Source: Deuterostichococcus epilithicus (lineage: Eukaryota; Chlorophyta; Trebouxiophyceae; Prasiolales; Stichococcaceae). Taken from it: 64,000 bases of DNA. The notes under the pieces are model-generated. The model worked only from the letters and a program-made list of their open reading frames with translations, had not been told where the DNA came from and did not search any database. Positions within the stretch are counted from its first letter, which is position 1. Every line of letters starts with the position of its first letter. Both the position numbers and the translations under genes were made by a program. The stretch covers positions 1,736,012 to 1,800,011 of the forward strand of contig JAVTLE010000004.1 in assembly GCA_033439295.1 (NCBI GenBank). Reading direction: 5' to 3'. Shown in pieces: positions 27,701 through 39,100 of the stretch.

Positions 27701-29722
27701 AAATCAAACGAATCAAATGACAGAAAACCTCGACTGGAGACGCTGTGGCAAGCACCAGCAGAAGGCCGGTGAAAGCAAGGGTAGCACAGCAGGAGACACA
27801 GGACCACACACTGGCTTGGCCGGTGACGCTGTGGCCGAGCGCCAGCAGCGTCTGTGCCAGGGCGTCGCTCCACTCGTTGGAGGCGAGCTGCGGCAGGACC
27901 AGCGCGCCAGCGAGCACGTTGACGGCAGCAGACACCGCCGCCACCGCCAGCAGCTGCACGATGACCTGCGGCGAGGCAGCAGCAGCCTGGTTGTTGAGAA
28001 CATTGCCTTTGATTTCGTACTTTAGAAAGATTGCCGCGCACTCGCGGTCGGATGGTGTGGGCGATGTGAAGCGCAAATGCAGAGCGTCAAAAAGCACAGT
28101 GGCGAGGGCATGGCGTAGGCGATGTAAGGCGCAAGCGCAGGTAGCCAGAAAGCACAGTGGCGAGGCCGCAGGGGTGCAAGGCGGGCTCGCCTCGCTCCAC
28201 AAGCGCCGCTGCGGCGCCTCGAACTGGCCCAGGATGGCGCCGATGCCAAAGAACACCTGGACCACCAGGCCCGCCTCCGCCGCCTCGTGGTCGGCTGCGC
28301 CGCGCAGCACCGCGCACAGCGCGTGGCCCGCCGTCATGAACACGCAGGCGAGGCCCGTGAAGGCGACTCCCGGCGCGCGCGCCAGGCCCAGCTGAATTCG
28401 ATCATAGAAAACAGAAACTCGATGATAATTTAAGGGGAGCCGAACGCAGTTTGCAGCCATGTGTTGATTTATATGTGACGGTTTGCGTCAGCGTTCTGCT
28501 TTGCGGCGGGCGGCAGGGAGCAGTGTCCCGAGCTTCCTCAAGTGGGACGCAGCGGGCATGCAGCAGAGCTGTGTTGGAGCTGCGCTGCGTCACAGCCCCA
28601 TGGCAGACTCGTGATCCTTTCTGACTGCGATGCCGGCCAGAGGAGGGGGCGCATCGGGGGCACTCAACATAGAAATCATTTGCATAGAAAGTCTGTTTCA
28701 AATTTGTTTTCCGAAGCTCACAGCGGCGCCCGTCATGAGTAGGCCCGGCCAGGCGCAGCCGAGGATGGTGGCCGACGCAGCGATGCGGCCGCCGAGCGTG
28801 CTGTCATGGTTCACCACGATGGCGGTGGCGCCGTAGAACAGGCTCATCAGGCATGCCTGCGCCGTGGGCGCACTGCCTCAGCCTCGCAACGATATGCTGT
28901 GGCAATTGTTCCATGCAGCGGCCAAAAGCCAGCTTTGGGCGGAGGACGCTGGTACGAGCTCGATGCCTGCCGGCGACAGTCGCTGCTTACACCACAGCCA
29001 GTGGCACTCGGCAGGACTGGACCACGCCCAGGATCTGCAGCAGGCGTGGGTCTGCCAGTCGGATTGTTTGATGGGCTCCGACCTGCTTGAAGTTGAGGCG
29101 TCTTAGGAACACGAACAGGTTGATGAGCAGCTGCCCGGCGACGAACTGCACTGCCGCCCGCACCGCCGGCGAGCGCAGCGAGTTTCGGAACCTTTGCACC
29201 GGCAGGAAAAACCCATCACGGCAGTGGTGCGTGACGTCTCGGCGTTGCTGCTACACTGAGCATCCGACGAGGGGCTCGGAACGGTTCCCGTCTGGGTCAT
29301 CGCCACAGTGTATGCTCTGTCAGAGCAAGACGACATTGGGGAACAGGCTGGGTATGCATGTACAGGGGGCTGCCCATGAAAGCGCATGCATGTATGACAT
29401 TGGCGGTGACTCAGACGCATGGTCCTGCGGCGCACCTCTGCATGCGACTGGGCTTCCACGGGAAGGTCTTCGAGGGCTGCTGGGGCGGTGGTGCTGGCTC
29501 CGCTGGCCGGCCGCCCGCAGGCGGGGACTGAATCGGCACACCGCAGGAGCCCGTGCCCGTCAAGGGAGGGATCGGCGACGGCTGCGCACCACCGGTCTGT
29601 AGCGCGCCGTTCGTCGGAGCTTCTGATGGGCCGCTGCAGGGCAGCACCGCTTCGTCCCCCTGCACGGCGCCTTGCAGCACATCGTCGTGCGGCGGGGCGA
29701 CGCCGGCGGCAGCCACGTCCAC
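18741..29722 (-). CDS. Giant FUSC/aromatic-acid-exporter-like membrane protein, paralog B (complete)
   Basis: 27 exons keep one frame for 1431 residues: 29722-29436, 29191-29083, 28856-28722, 28391-28191, 27965-27812, 27528-27438, 27048-26943, 26693-26543, 26178-26039, 25857-25708, 25378-25267, 24908-24350, 24079-23940, 23658-23540, 23324-23068, 22928-22818, 22635-22602, 22447-22267, 22075-21966, 21818-21760, 21533-21488, 21272-21122, 20723-20644, 20308-20172, 19886-19770, 19511-19025, 18812-18741. The Pro-rich N-terminus is followed by membrane bundle 1 (about 100-295), cytosolic helices (300-545), a disordered linker ending in MRSTDSLEGM (545-780), bundle 2 (905-1075, with KGLIRVSTTALGG), a helical tail, and a conserved RTPDDHMRFSSFSF block near 1390. 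FUSC/ArAE-type transport is inferred from fold and motif; the cargo is not known. Most exon lengths equal those of paralog A, which lies inverted and convergent to it. Four introns begin with GC (after 28191, 24350, 21760 and 20172). The start Met at 29722 is the first in the exon that joins in phase. Confidence 0.9.
24167..24191 (+). repeat. (CAG)n microsatellite, intronic
   Basis: Eight or so AGC units lie in the intron of FUSC paralog B between exons 24350 and 24079. Confidence 0.9.
28057..28166. repeat. Short tandem duplication (about 55-base unit) in an intron
   Basis: Two imperfect copies share GGCGATGT, a GCGCAA core and AAAGCACAGTGGCGAGG. They lie in the intron between exons 28191 and 27965 of FUSC paralog B, beginning shortly after the GC donor (minus-strand sense). 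Confidence 0.8.
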
Positions 29723-30671
29723 CTGTGTCGGGCGTCAGAGCGGCTCGTGTGTGTGGTCAACGATGCTAAGGGTGTGCATGGGTGCTAGCAGGTGCACCCC
29801 CTTCTGCTGCATGTGCGCTTGAGGGTGCAAGGCATGCTAGGGCAGGTGGAGTCGAGACTGCCAATGGACATGGTTCAGGGTGGGGAGATACACGTGAACG
29901 ATACCTTCCGGCCCCGTTCCAACACTCCGGTGAGCTCAGCATCTGCTGACGGCGCTCCTGCTGCACCCGTACTTTGCATGGAGCACTGCATGATCGGCTG
30001 TGGCCCCGGCTAACGTATTCCGCGGCAGAGCGTCTTGCCAATTTATTTCCGTCCTAATGCTTGCTCGGCTAGTGGCCAGAGAGGACCCCGATCGCGCTGC
30101 ACAGCCAACTTCAGGACGTGCATGAGTCATCAGTCGGACCGCAGTATCTGCGCAGCATGTCAGTTGGGAAAGGTCGACTCTTTCGCGCGACTCTGATGCA
30201 TCTCAGCAAGCTTTTGATGCGGCCCGGCAAACAAGTTCTGCAGATGGGAGGCCTTGCTGATGACTGATCCGAGAAGGCGAGGGATATGGCACCCACGTGG
30301 TCTTCCCCCTGCATATGCTCCTGCTTCCTACATTCCCAAACACCTTGCCAAAAACTCGGCTCACAACAAACTCGAGACTTGAAGTACAATTAACCAACCA
30401 AATTGGCCTCGTCACAAGCCGCAAAACCACATCGCATATCAGCTCCCACGCTCTCGTTCGCCAAACCGTTCGTTGTGTCACCCGCAGGCTCCACAAACGA
30501 GACGGCACACAGTGTCACGCACAATACAGGCAGTTCAAGTTTTGTTTAGTGCAGAGACTACCAATAGGGGCACCCAGACTGATTTGACTGCCTTCCTACA
30601 ACCCGGCGGTATGACATGCTGGCGTCACACGCCCGTGCTGCCGCTGCCACTGAATCCCACTGCCACCATGC
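29723..30671 (-). promoter_or_regulatory. Upstream region of FUSC paralog B / downstream of VASt gene
   Basis: Both neighbours read leftward, so this DNA contains the VASt gene 3' region and the paralog B promoter and leader. It is AT-richer at about 30290-30560. No specific promoter element is recognised. Confidence 0.35.
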
Positions 30672-32838
30672 TCACGATGCCATTGCTCCCCGGTCGCCTG
30701 ATTGCGATGGCCACACACAGCCTGGCTGCAGAAGGCCGCCTTGCTTTTCGAAGCCGCTCGCCGTCAAAGCGCCTGCGGCGTCGCCTGCAGCAGCGGCAGC
30801 GGCCCCCTGGCGGAACACCACTCGCCGCCCCTGCCAGAGACCTTGCAGCTCGCCGCTGGCGGCGACAGTGCCGGCTGCCATGTCCGCTGCCGCCCCCTCA
30901 AGCGCACGCCGCATGAGCCACAGGCTGGCCGCCAGCAGCGCCGCCGCGATCACATCCCGAAACCACCGCTGCCACAGTCGCTGCGCATAGGGGCTGCCGG
31001 TCCAGGCAGCCGGCGCCGCCTTGCCGACGCACGGCNGCGCTTGCGGCNCCGGAGGCGCTGCGAAGGCGGCAGGAGCAGCGCCTGCCGGCGGCTGGCTGCC
31101 ATTCATGGTGGCCTCCGCCGCTGCTGCTGCGATTGCCGCTGACGCGCCGTCACCGCTACCAGGCCCCTGCCGCAGTGCCTCCTGTATGCTGGTCATGTAG
31201 GTGCTGTACGTCTCCTGCATGCCCTGCACGATGACGCAGCGCCGCCATCAGCTGCTGACGCAGTCGAAAAGTAACCAGGCCCCATGTCCAGACAACCCGC
31301 TGTGCAGCACAGCAGCCGGACTCCTTCCGTTTGCAATTGACGCACAACCATGGCACCTTTCGACCCTCTGCAGCAGCGTTCTGCTTTTCTTTGAGGATCG
31401 AGGCTAATCAGCATCAGCATGCGCTCATTCCGCCACAGCCGTACAGCTTGGGGCAGTTCTCCTGGATCAGCGAGGGGAGGTGCTCGCCTTTGTGGCGCTG
31501 CTGCGGATGACGCCGCCGATGCCGAGCACCCGCTTGGTGAACTTCACCTCGGCTGTGACGCGCAAATTACAGCTGCCCGGCCCGCGTGCCTGGCCCAGAA
31601 ACTGGATGTCCTGGAAGAAGCTGCTGCCATAGGGCACCTGCGGGGTGCGCGCTACTGCGGCTCACCGTGAGTTCTCTGAAACCAGTGTCGATCACGCCGG
31701 AAAGAAGGTGAGGCTCCGCAGTGCTCCTCATCGGCACCGTCAGGTTCGAGACGAGGCTGGCGAAAGCCACTGGCGATGCAGAGGCTTCAACATGTCACAT
31801 CGCATGTGCGCAAGAGTATGGTCGCACATTGGGTGTGGTCGCAGCCATGGACACGTGGAAGCTGTCCGCACTGCGCGCCTCCAGGCTGTAAACCTCCACA
31901 CACTCTGCCTGCTTAGGGCCGAAGGTGCCGTTCAACGGCGTCATGAAGCAGATGCGCCGTGTGATGCGCCCGTCTGCATGTCATGGCATGATACATACGT
32001 TCCTTGTCAATTTGCTGCAGAAATTTACGGCAAAACTTGAGAACGAGACCTTACTCGATGGTACAAAGGTTCTGCATCGGTGTATGATGGCTGAATGGCT
32101 GGAGCATTTTCCTCACAACAGGAGCGTTGACAGAGGTGCACCTGGGTGTTTGGCCCACTCGCCCACCGACACGTCCCAGTATTGATGCTGCGAGTGTTGT
32201 GTCTTGATGAAGACGGCGTCCGGCCCCATGACGATGCGGAAGAGCTGCTGCAAGCTGCACTGGATGTCTGCATCAAACAGCACCAGCGGCAATGGCTCTG
32301 GCAGCTGAATGGTGCCTGACGGCGCAAGCGACGTCTGGAGGCCCAATTCATCGAGTGGTTCTGCTGCGGGCACCGCGCCGTCGGGCAGAGCCTGCGAATG
32401 TGATGAAGTGACGGTGAAATTTGGCAACGAGCTGACGTGCAGCTGAGGCCCGGACGTCGCTTCGAGCTACGCGGCGCCACGAATGTGTCGGCTTGGCATT
32501 CTTCTCTCAATCAACGCTGCTGCATCTGTCAGCGCGGTGCCTGCAGCACCGGCGCTGACAGACACATCCAAACGCTCGACTAACAGGTCGCGCTCAGTGC
32601 TCACCTTCGGACGCACTGTACGCACTGTTGATCTACCAGGGCCTCTTCGCAGTAGCTTGCGCCCGATATACAGTCCAGCTGCCACCGCTGGCACCACCAG
32701 CGCGGCAACGGTCAGCAAATCCGGTCGTTCTTGCAGCCTCACTGCCCTCCGCCTCGAAGGCTGCCGCGCCATCGGCGCCGGCGCGCATGGCTGTGCAGAT
32801 GTGCGCGGCTGCACCGTAGTCATGGCAACCCTTTTCAA
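30672..32838 (-). CDS. VASt-domain membrane protein (sterol/lipid-transfer type)
   Basis: Modelled exons 32838-32142, 31973-31828, 31637-31488 and 31223-30672 (514 residues) keep phase throughout. After a short leader comes a likely membrane helix (VAALVVPAVAAGLYIG, about 45-65). Then a full VASt (StAR-like) domain at about 185-345 has the hallmark pieces FRIVMGPDAVF, GEWAKH, RRICFMTPLNGTFGPK, VPYGSSFF and KRVLGIGGVI. A second membrane helix (VIAAALLAASLWLM) lies near 420. VASt proteins carry sterols or other lipids at ER-membrane contacts; that role is inferred. No GRAM domain, usual in this family, was seen. An in-frame TAG at 32469-32467 lies between the first helix and the VASt domain, so translation may start after it, or the TAG is an error or lies in an unrecognised micro-intron. 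The intron after 31488 begins with GC. It is divergent to the DEG9 gene, 273 bases away. Confidence 0.8.
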
Positions 32839-33111
32839 TGCAATGCTGACGCTTACTCGGGCTCAGTCAGGCTGGCTCCGTGCACCCTTTGACTGGCCCG
32901 AACTATGCTAACATTAGCGGCAATATCGGCCGTGATGTACTGCAGGTTCTTTCGGGATGCCGGTATGCGCAGACTTAGCCTGCCTGCCGTTGCCCGATCT
33001 GTGTTTCGCCATCACACTGAGTGCAACTCGACCTCTTGTGACCTCCATTGCTTCGGCACCGCGACTCGGCGGACAACTTACGACTTGGCGCCTGGCGCCT
33101 AGGCAGCAAAC
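32839..33111. promoter_or_regulatory. Short divergent (bidirectional) promoter region
   Basis: Only 273 bases separate the presumed start codons of the VASt-protein gene (minus) and the DEG9 gene (plus). Both promoters and both 5' leaders must fit in or overlap here. No clear TATA box or repeated operator was recognised. The size depends on the VASt start at 32838, which is less certain than the DEG9 start at 33112. Confidence 0.5.
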
Positions 33112-36100
33112 ATGAAGCGCAAAGCCAAGGAGGCGCCCGACGATGCAGCTGACACCCCGGTAAGCTTACAAACGTGTATCTGCACCCTCACGCAGTCGAG
33201 GCGCCATTGGGCGGAATCGACGATGCATCCTGCATCGCACAGCTCTTCTGGAAGACCTGCAGCCTCTGCAATGGCATCCAGTTGACAGGACACTGCATAT
33301 GTTTTGCGGTCGCTTGAGTCGATCGCCAGATTGCGATAGGCAGCCAACCCAGTGCTGCGTGCGCATGGATGACGGCTGCTGGGTGGATCGGCGCTCACAG
33401 CGGCAGCATTCATTGGGGAGCAATGCCGTAATGCTTCGGCACTCACAGCAAATCAACTTCTGAGGCTTTACGGTGCTCTGTGAAACGACGCCGGAGGCAC
33501 ACGCTGCAACTTGCTCATTGCTGCGCCGCGCAGCAGATCACCTGAAATCAGCCAAACGGCCATGCAACTCCCGCAAGGCCCTGCAGGTTGACAGCAGCAC
33601 AGTTGGTCACCCCGACGGAGCGACTGAATTGATGAGCGAGTCAGGGGCAGGCGACAGACCGCAACGCACCACGGGAAGTTGGTTGCCCAACCCCGCGGGC
33701 TGCATGTGGGCAGGTAAGAGCCAACGAAATGTGCTTTGCCGTCAGGTGGTCAGCCCGCCAGCGGACGAGGAGGACGGCAGCAACGAGGCGTCGGCGCGTT
33801 CGCCCTCAGGGCGCCTCGCCGCCAGCCGTGCACGGGCGGCTCTGCCGGCAGTTGCGGATGAGCCGGCAGCGGCCGATGCCGGCGGCGGCGGCCGCAAGCG
33901 GCGAAATACCCGGCGCAAAGGTGGGTGGTGTGGAGCGCGACAGACATGTGCTCGGTTGCACGGTTTCGTAGACTGAGAATCACCTTGCTGTTCAAGTGAC
34001 TATCTCAGCGCTGGCAAGCAGTCAAGGCTTAGTGTAACATCGCAGAGCATGACTGACCTCTGAGCGGCCTTCAGCTTGTCAGGCTACCGCTCACAGCCTT
34101 CCGCTGACTGGGAAGAATCGATGTCACCTGCGATTCAGCCTTCGATCCTGAGCTGCTGCGGATTGCAGCAACTCCAGGTCTACACGTCTGCCTTGGGGAC
34201 GCAGTCATTTTACACAATCTGCCTGCAGAGCGTAGCACCCCGCCGCCGGAGGCAACCACTGGCAAAGGCGCAGGCGCGGATGCGGGCATGTTTGACGTTG
34301 CCCTGGAAGCCCGCTGCTCGGGCCTTCTGCATTATTTACAAGAGACAGGGTGGCGCTACTGGAGGCGGGTGGCGCGCGTGGAGTCTGAGAACGGATGTGC
34401 GAGCAACGACATGGACACTCACCGGTCAGAAGCTGTATCCTGCGCACAGAGAGCGGGGCGGTTGTGCCTGAGGCAGATGCCAGTGCGGACGCGCATGCGG
34501 AACCAGCGACATGCTTGCCTGCTGAGCAACAGCGCTGTCCTGTGCGCAGAGAACGGGACCGCGCTGCCGGGGGCGGACGTCGCAGCGGGCGCGGACACGG
34601 GCATGGCTGCATCGCCCTGGCAGGCGGGCGACGGAGCGGAGCCGGACATCGGCAACGAGCGCGACATCTCCCGCCTCGGCGAGTCCGTCGTCAAGGTGGG
34701 CGGACTCTGCTCCGAAGGTTCAGAGTTGTCCTCAGGTGTCGACATCTGCTGGAGAGACCTGGGGCCCTTGCCCTCGAGATGGCGCTTAGGACCACCCGGA
34801 AGACGCCGTCTGCCCTTGTGGCGCCGCTGACGCGAGCCGGCGCGCATGGCACGGACTTGAGGTCGGTGGCAGGCGTCCGGCAGGTCCAGCAGGCGCCGCG
34901 CCGGCTCGTTCAGGGTCTAGGGAAGGCACCGTGAGCCAGCGCCACACTGTGGACTAGCTAGATCCCGATCTGTTGCATGTGCACACTCCGCGCAGGTGTT
35001 CTGCGTGCACAGCGAGCCCAACTACAGCCTGCCGTGGACGCGCAAGCGGCAGTTCAGCAGCACAGGGTCTGGCTTCCTGCTTCCGGACCGCCGCATCCTC
35101 ACCAACGCGCACTGCGTGGACCACCACTCTCAGGTGCGTGCGACCTGATCCGCTGGGCTCAGACCTGCTGCTGATGGTGGCGGTGATCTGCCGCAGTCGG
35201 CACTCTGGTCATTGACTGCGCGACTGGTGGCCCGTGGCCCCCCAAGTCATGCCCCCTGGCACAACTGCACGGCTCGGAGAAGCGTGCCTCTCTGCACATC
35301 TGCGCGGCAGAGTGCTGCAGGAACAAGGGCTGACATGTGAGCAGACCCTGGAGAAGCTGTTGAGGACACGATGCATGCGTCCCGGCCTCCCGGCACCAGC
35401 TGACGCCTGTGCCTCGGCCTGCCGGCGCAGGTCAAGGTGCGGCGGCGGGGCAGCGACACGAAGTTCGTCGCCACGGTGCTGGCCATCGGCACGGAGTGCG
35501 ACATCGCGATGCTGACGGTGAAGGACGACACCTTCTGGCAGGGTGTCGAGCCCGTGCGCTTTGGCACGCTGCCGCACCTTCAGGACAGCATCCTGGTCAT
35601 CGGGTGCGCACCCTAAACCCTTGTCCGGTGCCCCTAGCTGCCGCGCCCCTCTCTTGCGCAAAGTCAGATGCGTCGACGGTGCAGGTGTGCTGGCTGGGAC
35701 CCGCCAGCTGGCACCCGCGTCGTTGACGCCTCAGAGTTTTCAGGGGTCCTGCGCAGTGGCACTGCGCGATCGCGCCGGGCGCTGAAGGGACTCGCTCATC
35801 TGCCGGCGACAGCCGCAGGCCCTAACGCATCTGCCACGCTCGCCGGGCTCCGCTCGCGGCGCCGACAAGCGGTGACCTCCCACGACTTGTGCACCACAGG
35901 TACCCGATCGGCGGCGACAGCCAGAGCGTCACCAGCGGCGTGGTCAGCCGCATCGAGGTCACCGCCTATGTGCACGGCTCCACCGAGCTGCTGGGCATGC
36001 AGATCGATGCGGCCATCAACAGTGCGTCACGTTGGTTTAGACACCCTTCTCTCCATTGCAGCGTCACAGCAATCGACAATTCCAGCCTGGGGCGCAATAA

Positions 36101-39100
36101 AATTTTGATGCAGCTTGCAACGGCTGGCCTAATGAAGCCCTCATGCGGTGTCTCCAGGTCGACACAGAGAAGTCGTTTCATCTGTCTTGTCAAGCAGAAG
36201 GGCGATGGGTGCCGTTTTCCTTGTTGTTCCCAGCTGTGCTTGTGCTCAGGATAACCCCTGATATGAGTGTGCGGCTTCTGCAGGCGGCAACAGCGGCGGC
36301 CCGGCATTCAACCACAAAGGGGAGTGCGTCGGCATCGCCTTCCAAAGTTTGAAAAATGATGAAGCCGAAAATATTGGTGCGGAGCCGCTGCATCGTCTCT
36401 CAATTACGTTGAACTCCAATAATTATTGTCCATCCTTTCGGAGACATAAATAACCAATCACTGTTTGTTCCTTGATCAGCAGATGAAGTTTTCACTACTG
36501 CTTGGGAAAGAGATCCTCCAACGGTGACCCTGAGAGTCACTCTTGACTCCTGCTTCTCTTGCAGGCTACGTCATCCCACCGCCGGTGATCCGCCACTTCA
36601 TCGACGACTTCACGGCGAACGGCCGCTACACCGGCTTTCCCGCGCTGGGCATCGAGTGGCAGAAGTTGGAGAGCCCGGCGCTTCAAAAGGCGCTGGGGAT
36701 GAAGTCAGGGCAGAAGGGCGTGCTCGTCAGGTGCGGGCCCGGTGCAGCCCCTCAAGACAGGGCGTCTTACATTACTTGACCTGGCATCTTACACACCCTG
36801 AATCTTCCCAGACTCAGTGCTCCAAGCGGCGCTGGGCATGAAGGGCGTGCTTGTTAGGTGCGGTGCCAGCCAGCCTCACACAACGTAAATGCAAAAGTTA
36901 ACCTTGGTATCAGAAGCTGGAGAGCTCGATGCTGCAAAAGGGCAGCCAACGGCACCTCGAGGGCTCTGAGGAGCACAGCTGCTGCTGTCGCCGCCAACCA
37001 CGGAGGCTGCACAAGTGTGACGGCTGCTCCGCTGCTGCCCCAGTGTGCATTTCATGTGGTCTCTGGCCTACCGTCACCTTGTGTGCGAGGCAGTTCGTAT
37101 GTCTCTATAGGGCGTCAACTGCTTTTGTCTTTGGTCCTGCTGACCATCGAACTCCACTGACAATGTCCAAAGACCAGCACCAGCCTGTTGCCGCAGGAAA
37201 ATTTCAGCAGCCGATGTGCTCAATGAGCAAGCTGCCGCGCAAAGGCTTGGGTTCTCATTATGTGAGCTATCTCCGTGCCAGGGCCCACAGCTGGGTGGAG
37301 CCGACCTGCCAAGGGGCTGGGCAAGGGCGAGACATCCTGCATGCACAGAAAGTCAATCTTCATACATCTTCCATGACGGTGCCCGCAGGCGGGTGGAACC
37401 GACATGCCCGACCAGCAAGCTGCTGCGCAAGGGCGACATCCTGCTGCAGTTCGACGACACCGAGATCGGCGTCGATGGCACTGTCGCCTTCCGCAGCGGC
37501 AAGTGGCTGTTGACCCTTGCTTTGTGGCCACTGCATTGGCAACAGAGGCATCGCTTGTCTTGGTTATTTTCAAGATACCTCCACAACAGGTGACTCGGCT
37601 ATGTGACAACTTGCCGTCAACCTGCAGGGGAGCGCATCAATTTCTCGTATCTCATATCGGAGAAGCAGAACAACGACACGGTACGCTGTCAAAGCTTCCG
37701 CCCGTCGGAACTCCTGCCCCACAAAATATTCTTATCAAGAATCCAAAAAAAATGCTGCATTCCTTATTCAACTTGTGCATAGAGTTGGCACGCTGGGAGT
37801 GCATATCACCTATGCTGGCCTTTTGCTGCACCGCCCTCCGTCTGTCCATGGGCACATGTCCCAGCTGCACCGAGACACAGGCCGACCTGCGTTGTTGCAC
37901 TTGGCCCTGACCCCGCATGCTGCGCTGCAGGCGGTGCTGAAGATACTGCGGGGCGGCAAGATGTCCAAGGTCACGCTACAATTGAAGGGCCCACACCGCA
38001 TGATCCCCTCCCACATCAAGTGAGTGCTGCCACCTCAAGAAGCCCCGGGCATCAGCACTACGGCGCACCACGGGGAGGAGTATTCGCCTCTCTGAGCGAC
38101 AAAACCCTAAACCCTGAACCCAAGCGGCGGCATGGCGCAAGCTACCCTCTGCTGCTGCTGAGCCCGCGTCACGACCTGGCGCTGCCGCAGTCCCGCCCAA
38201 GGGCATAGCATCTGCCTTGAATGATCAGAACAGGCAGAGACGATTAATCAAGGCAGACTGGCAGGGCCACAGCTGGCCGCGGAGCTGCCTTGCGAGCCTG
38301 CATGATGGTGCTGACGACGTGGGCCACAGCGACACGGAGGGCGCCTGTATTGGACCCTTTGTGTGGCTGTGCGCTACGGATCTTCTGCATCATGTTTTCT
38401 GCAACCTGCACGGCGTGCTGTGCTCCCCTCGTCGCGGGTGTCTTGGCCATGCGGTCGCGCCGAAACGCTGCGTGCACGCGACCCGCCGTGCATGCAGTGG
38501 AGGGCGGGCTGACACACCGCCTGGTCAGGCGGCGTCAGCCCTACTGGACGCAAGCAAGCCTGCGATCTCAAGTCCTGATGCATCGCTGACGGCTCCTGGC
38601 GGCGCCCTGCACGAGCATCTCCTTGCCCAGTATAGGTACAGTTTTCCGTGCATCGGTACGGATGGCAGTGCGACGACCCTCGCTGTCTTCTGTCTGCAAC
38701 AGGGGCGCGGCGCCCAGCTACTACATCTACGCGGGGCTGGTGTTCACGCCCGTGACGGTGCCGTACCTCAAGTCCGAGTACGGCAAGGTGCTTCCCGCTT
38801 CCTCTGCTTCCCTGTTCTGACAGCTCCTGCTGCCTGCAGGCTTCCGTTCTGCGCCGAGTACAGCATCGATGCACCTGCGTCCAAGCTTGCAGGCCGCCGG
38901 CGCCTCGCCCTGCGGGTGTTAGAATCTCAGGCCTTCTGGCGGGACGTGCATGTCCGCAGACTCTCGCAATCCTCCGAGGCGGCTGCTGCGTGATGTTTGG
39001 GGTGTCCGACACCTTGGACCCTGTTTGGACCCTTTCCTGCCGCAGGAGTTCGAGTTCGACTCGCCAGTGAAGATCCTGGACAAGCTCCTACATTCAATGT

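Noticed and set aside
27180-28460. 426-codon minus-strand ORF read as one exon
   Set aside because: It runs through several introns of FUSC paralog B. Splicing it as in paralog A gives matching exons and phases, so the continuous frame is incidental.
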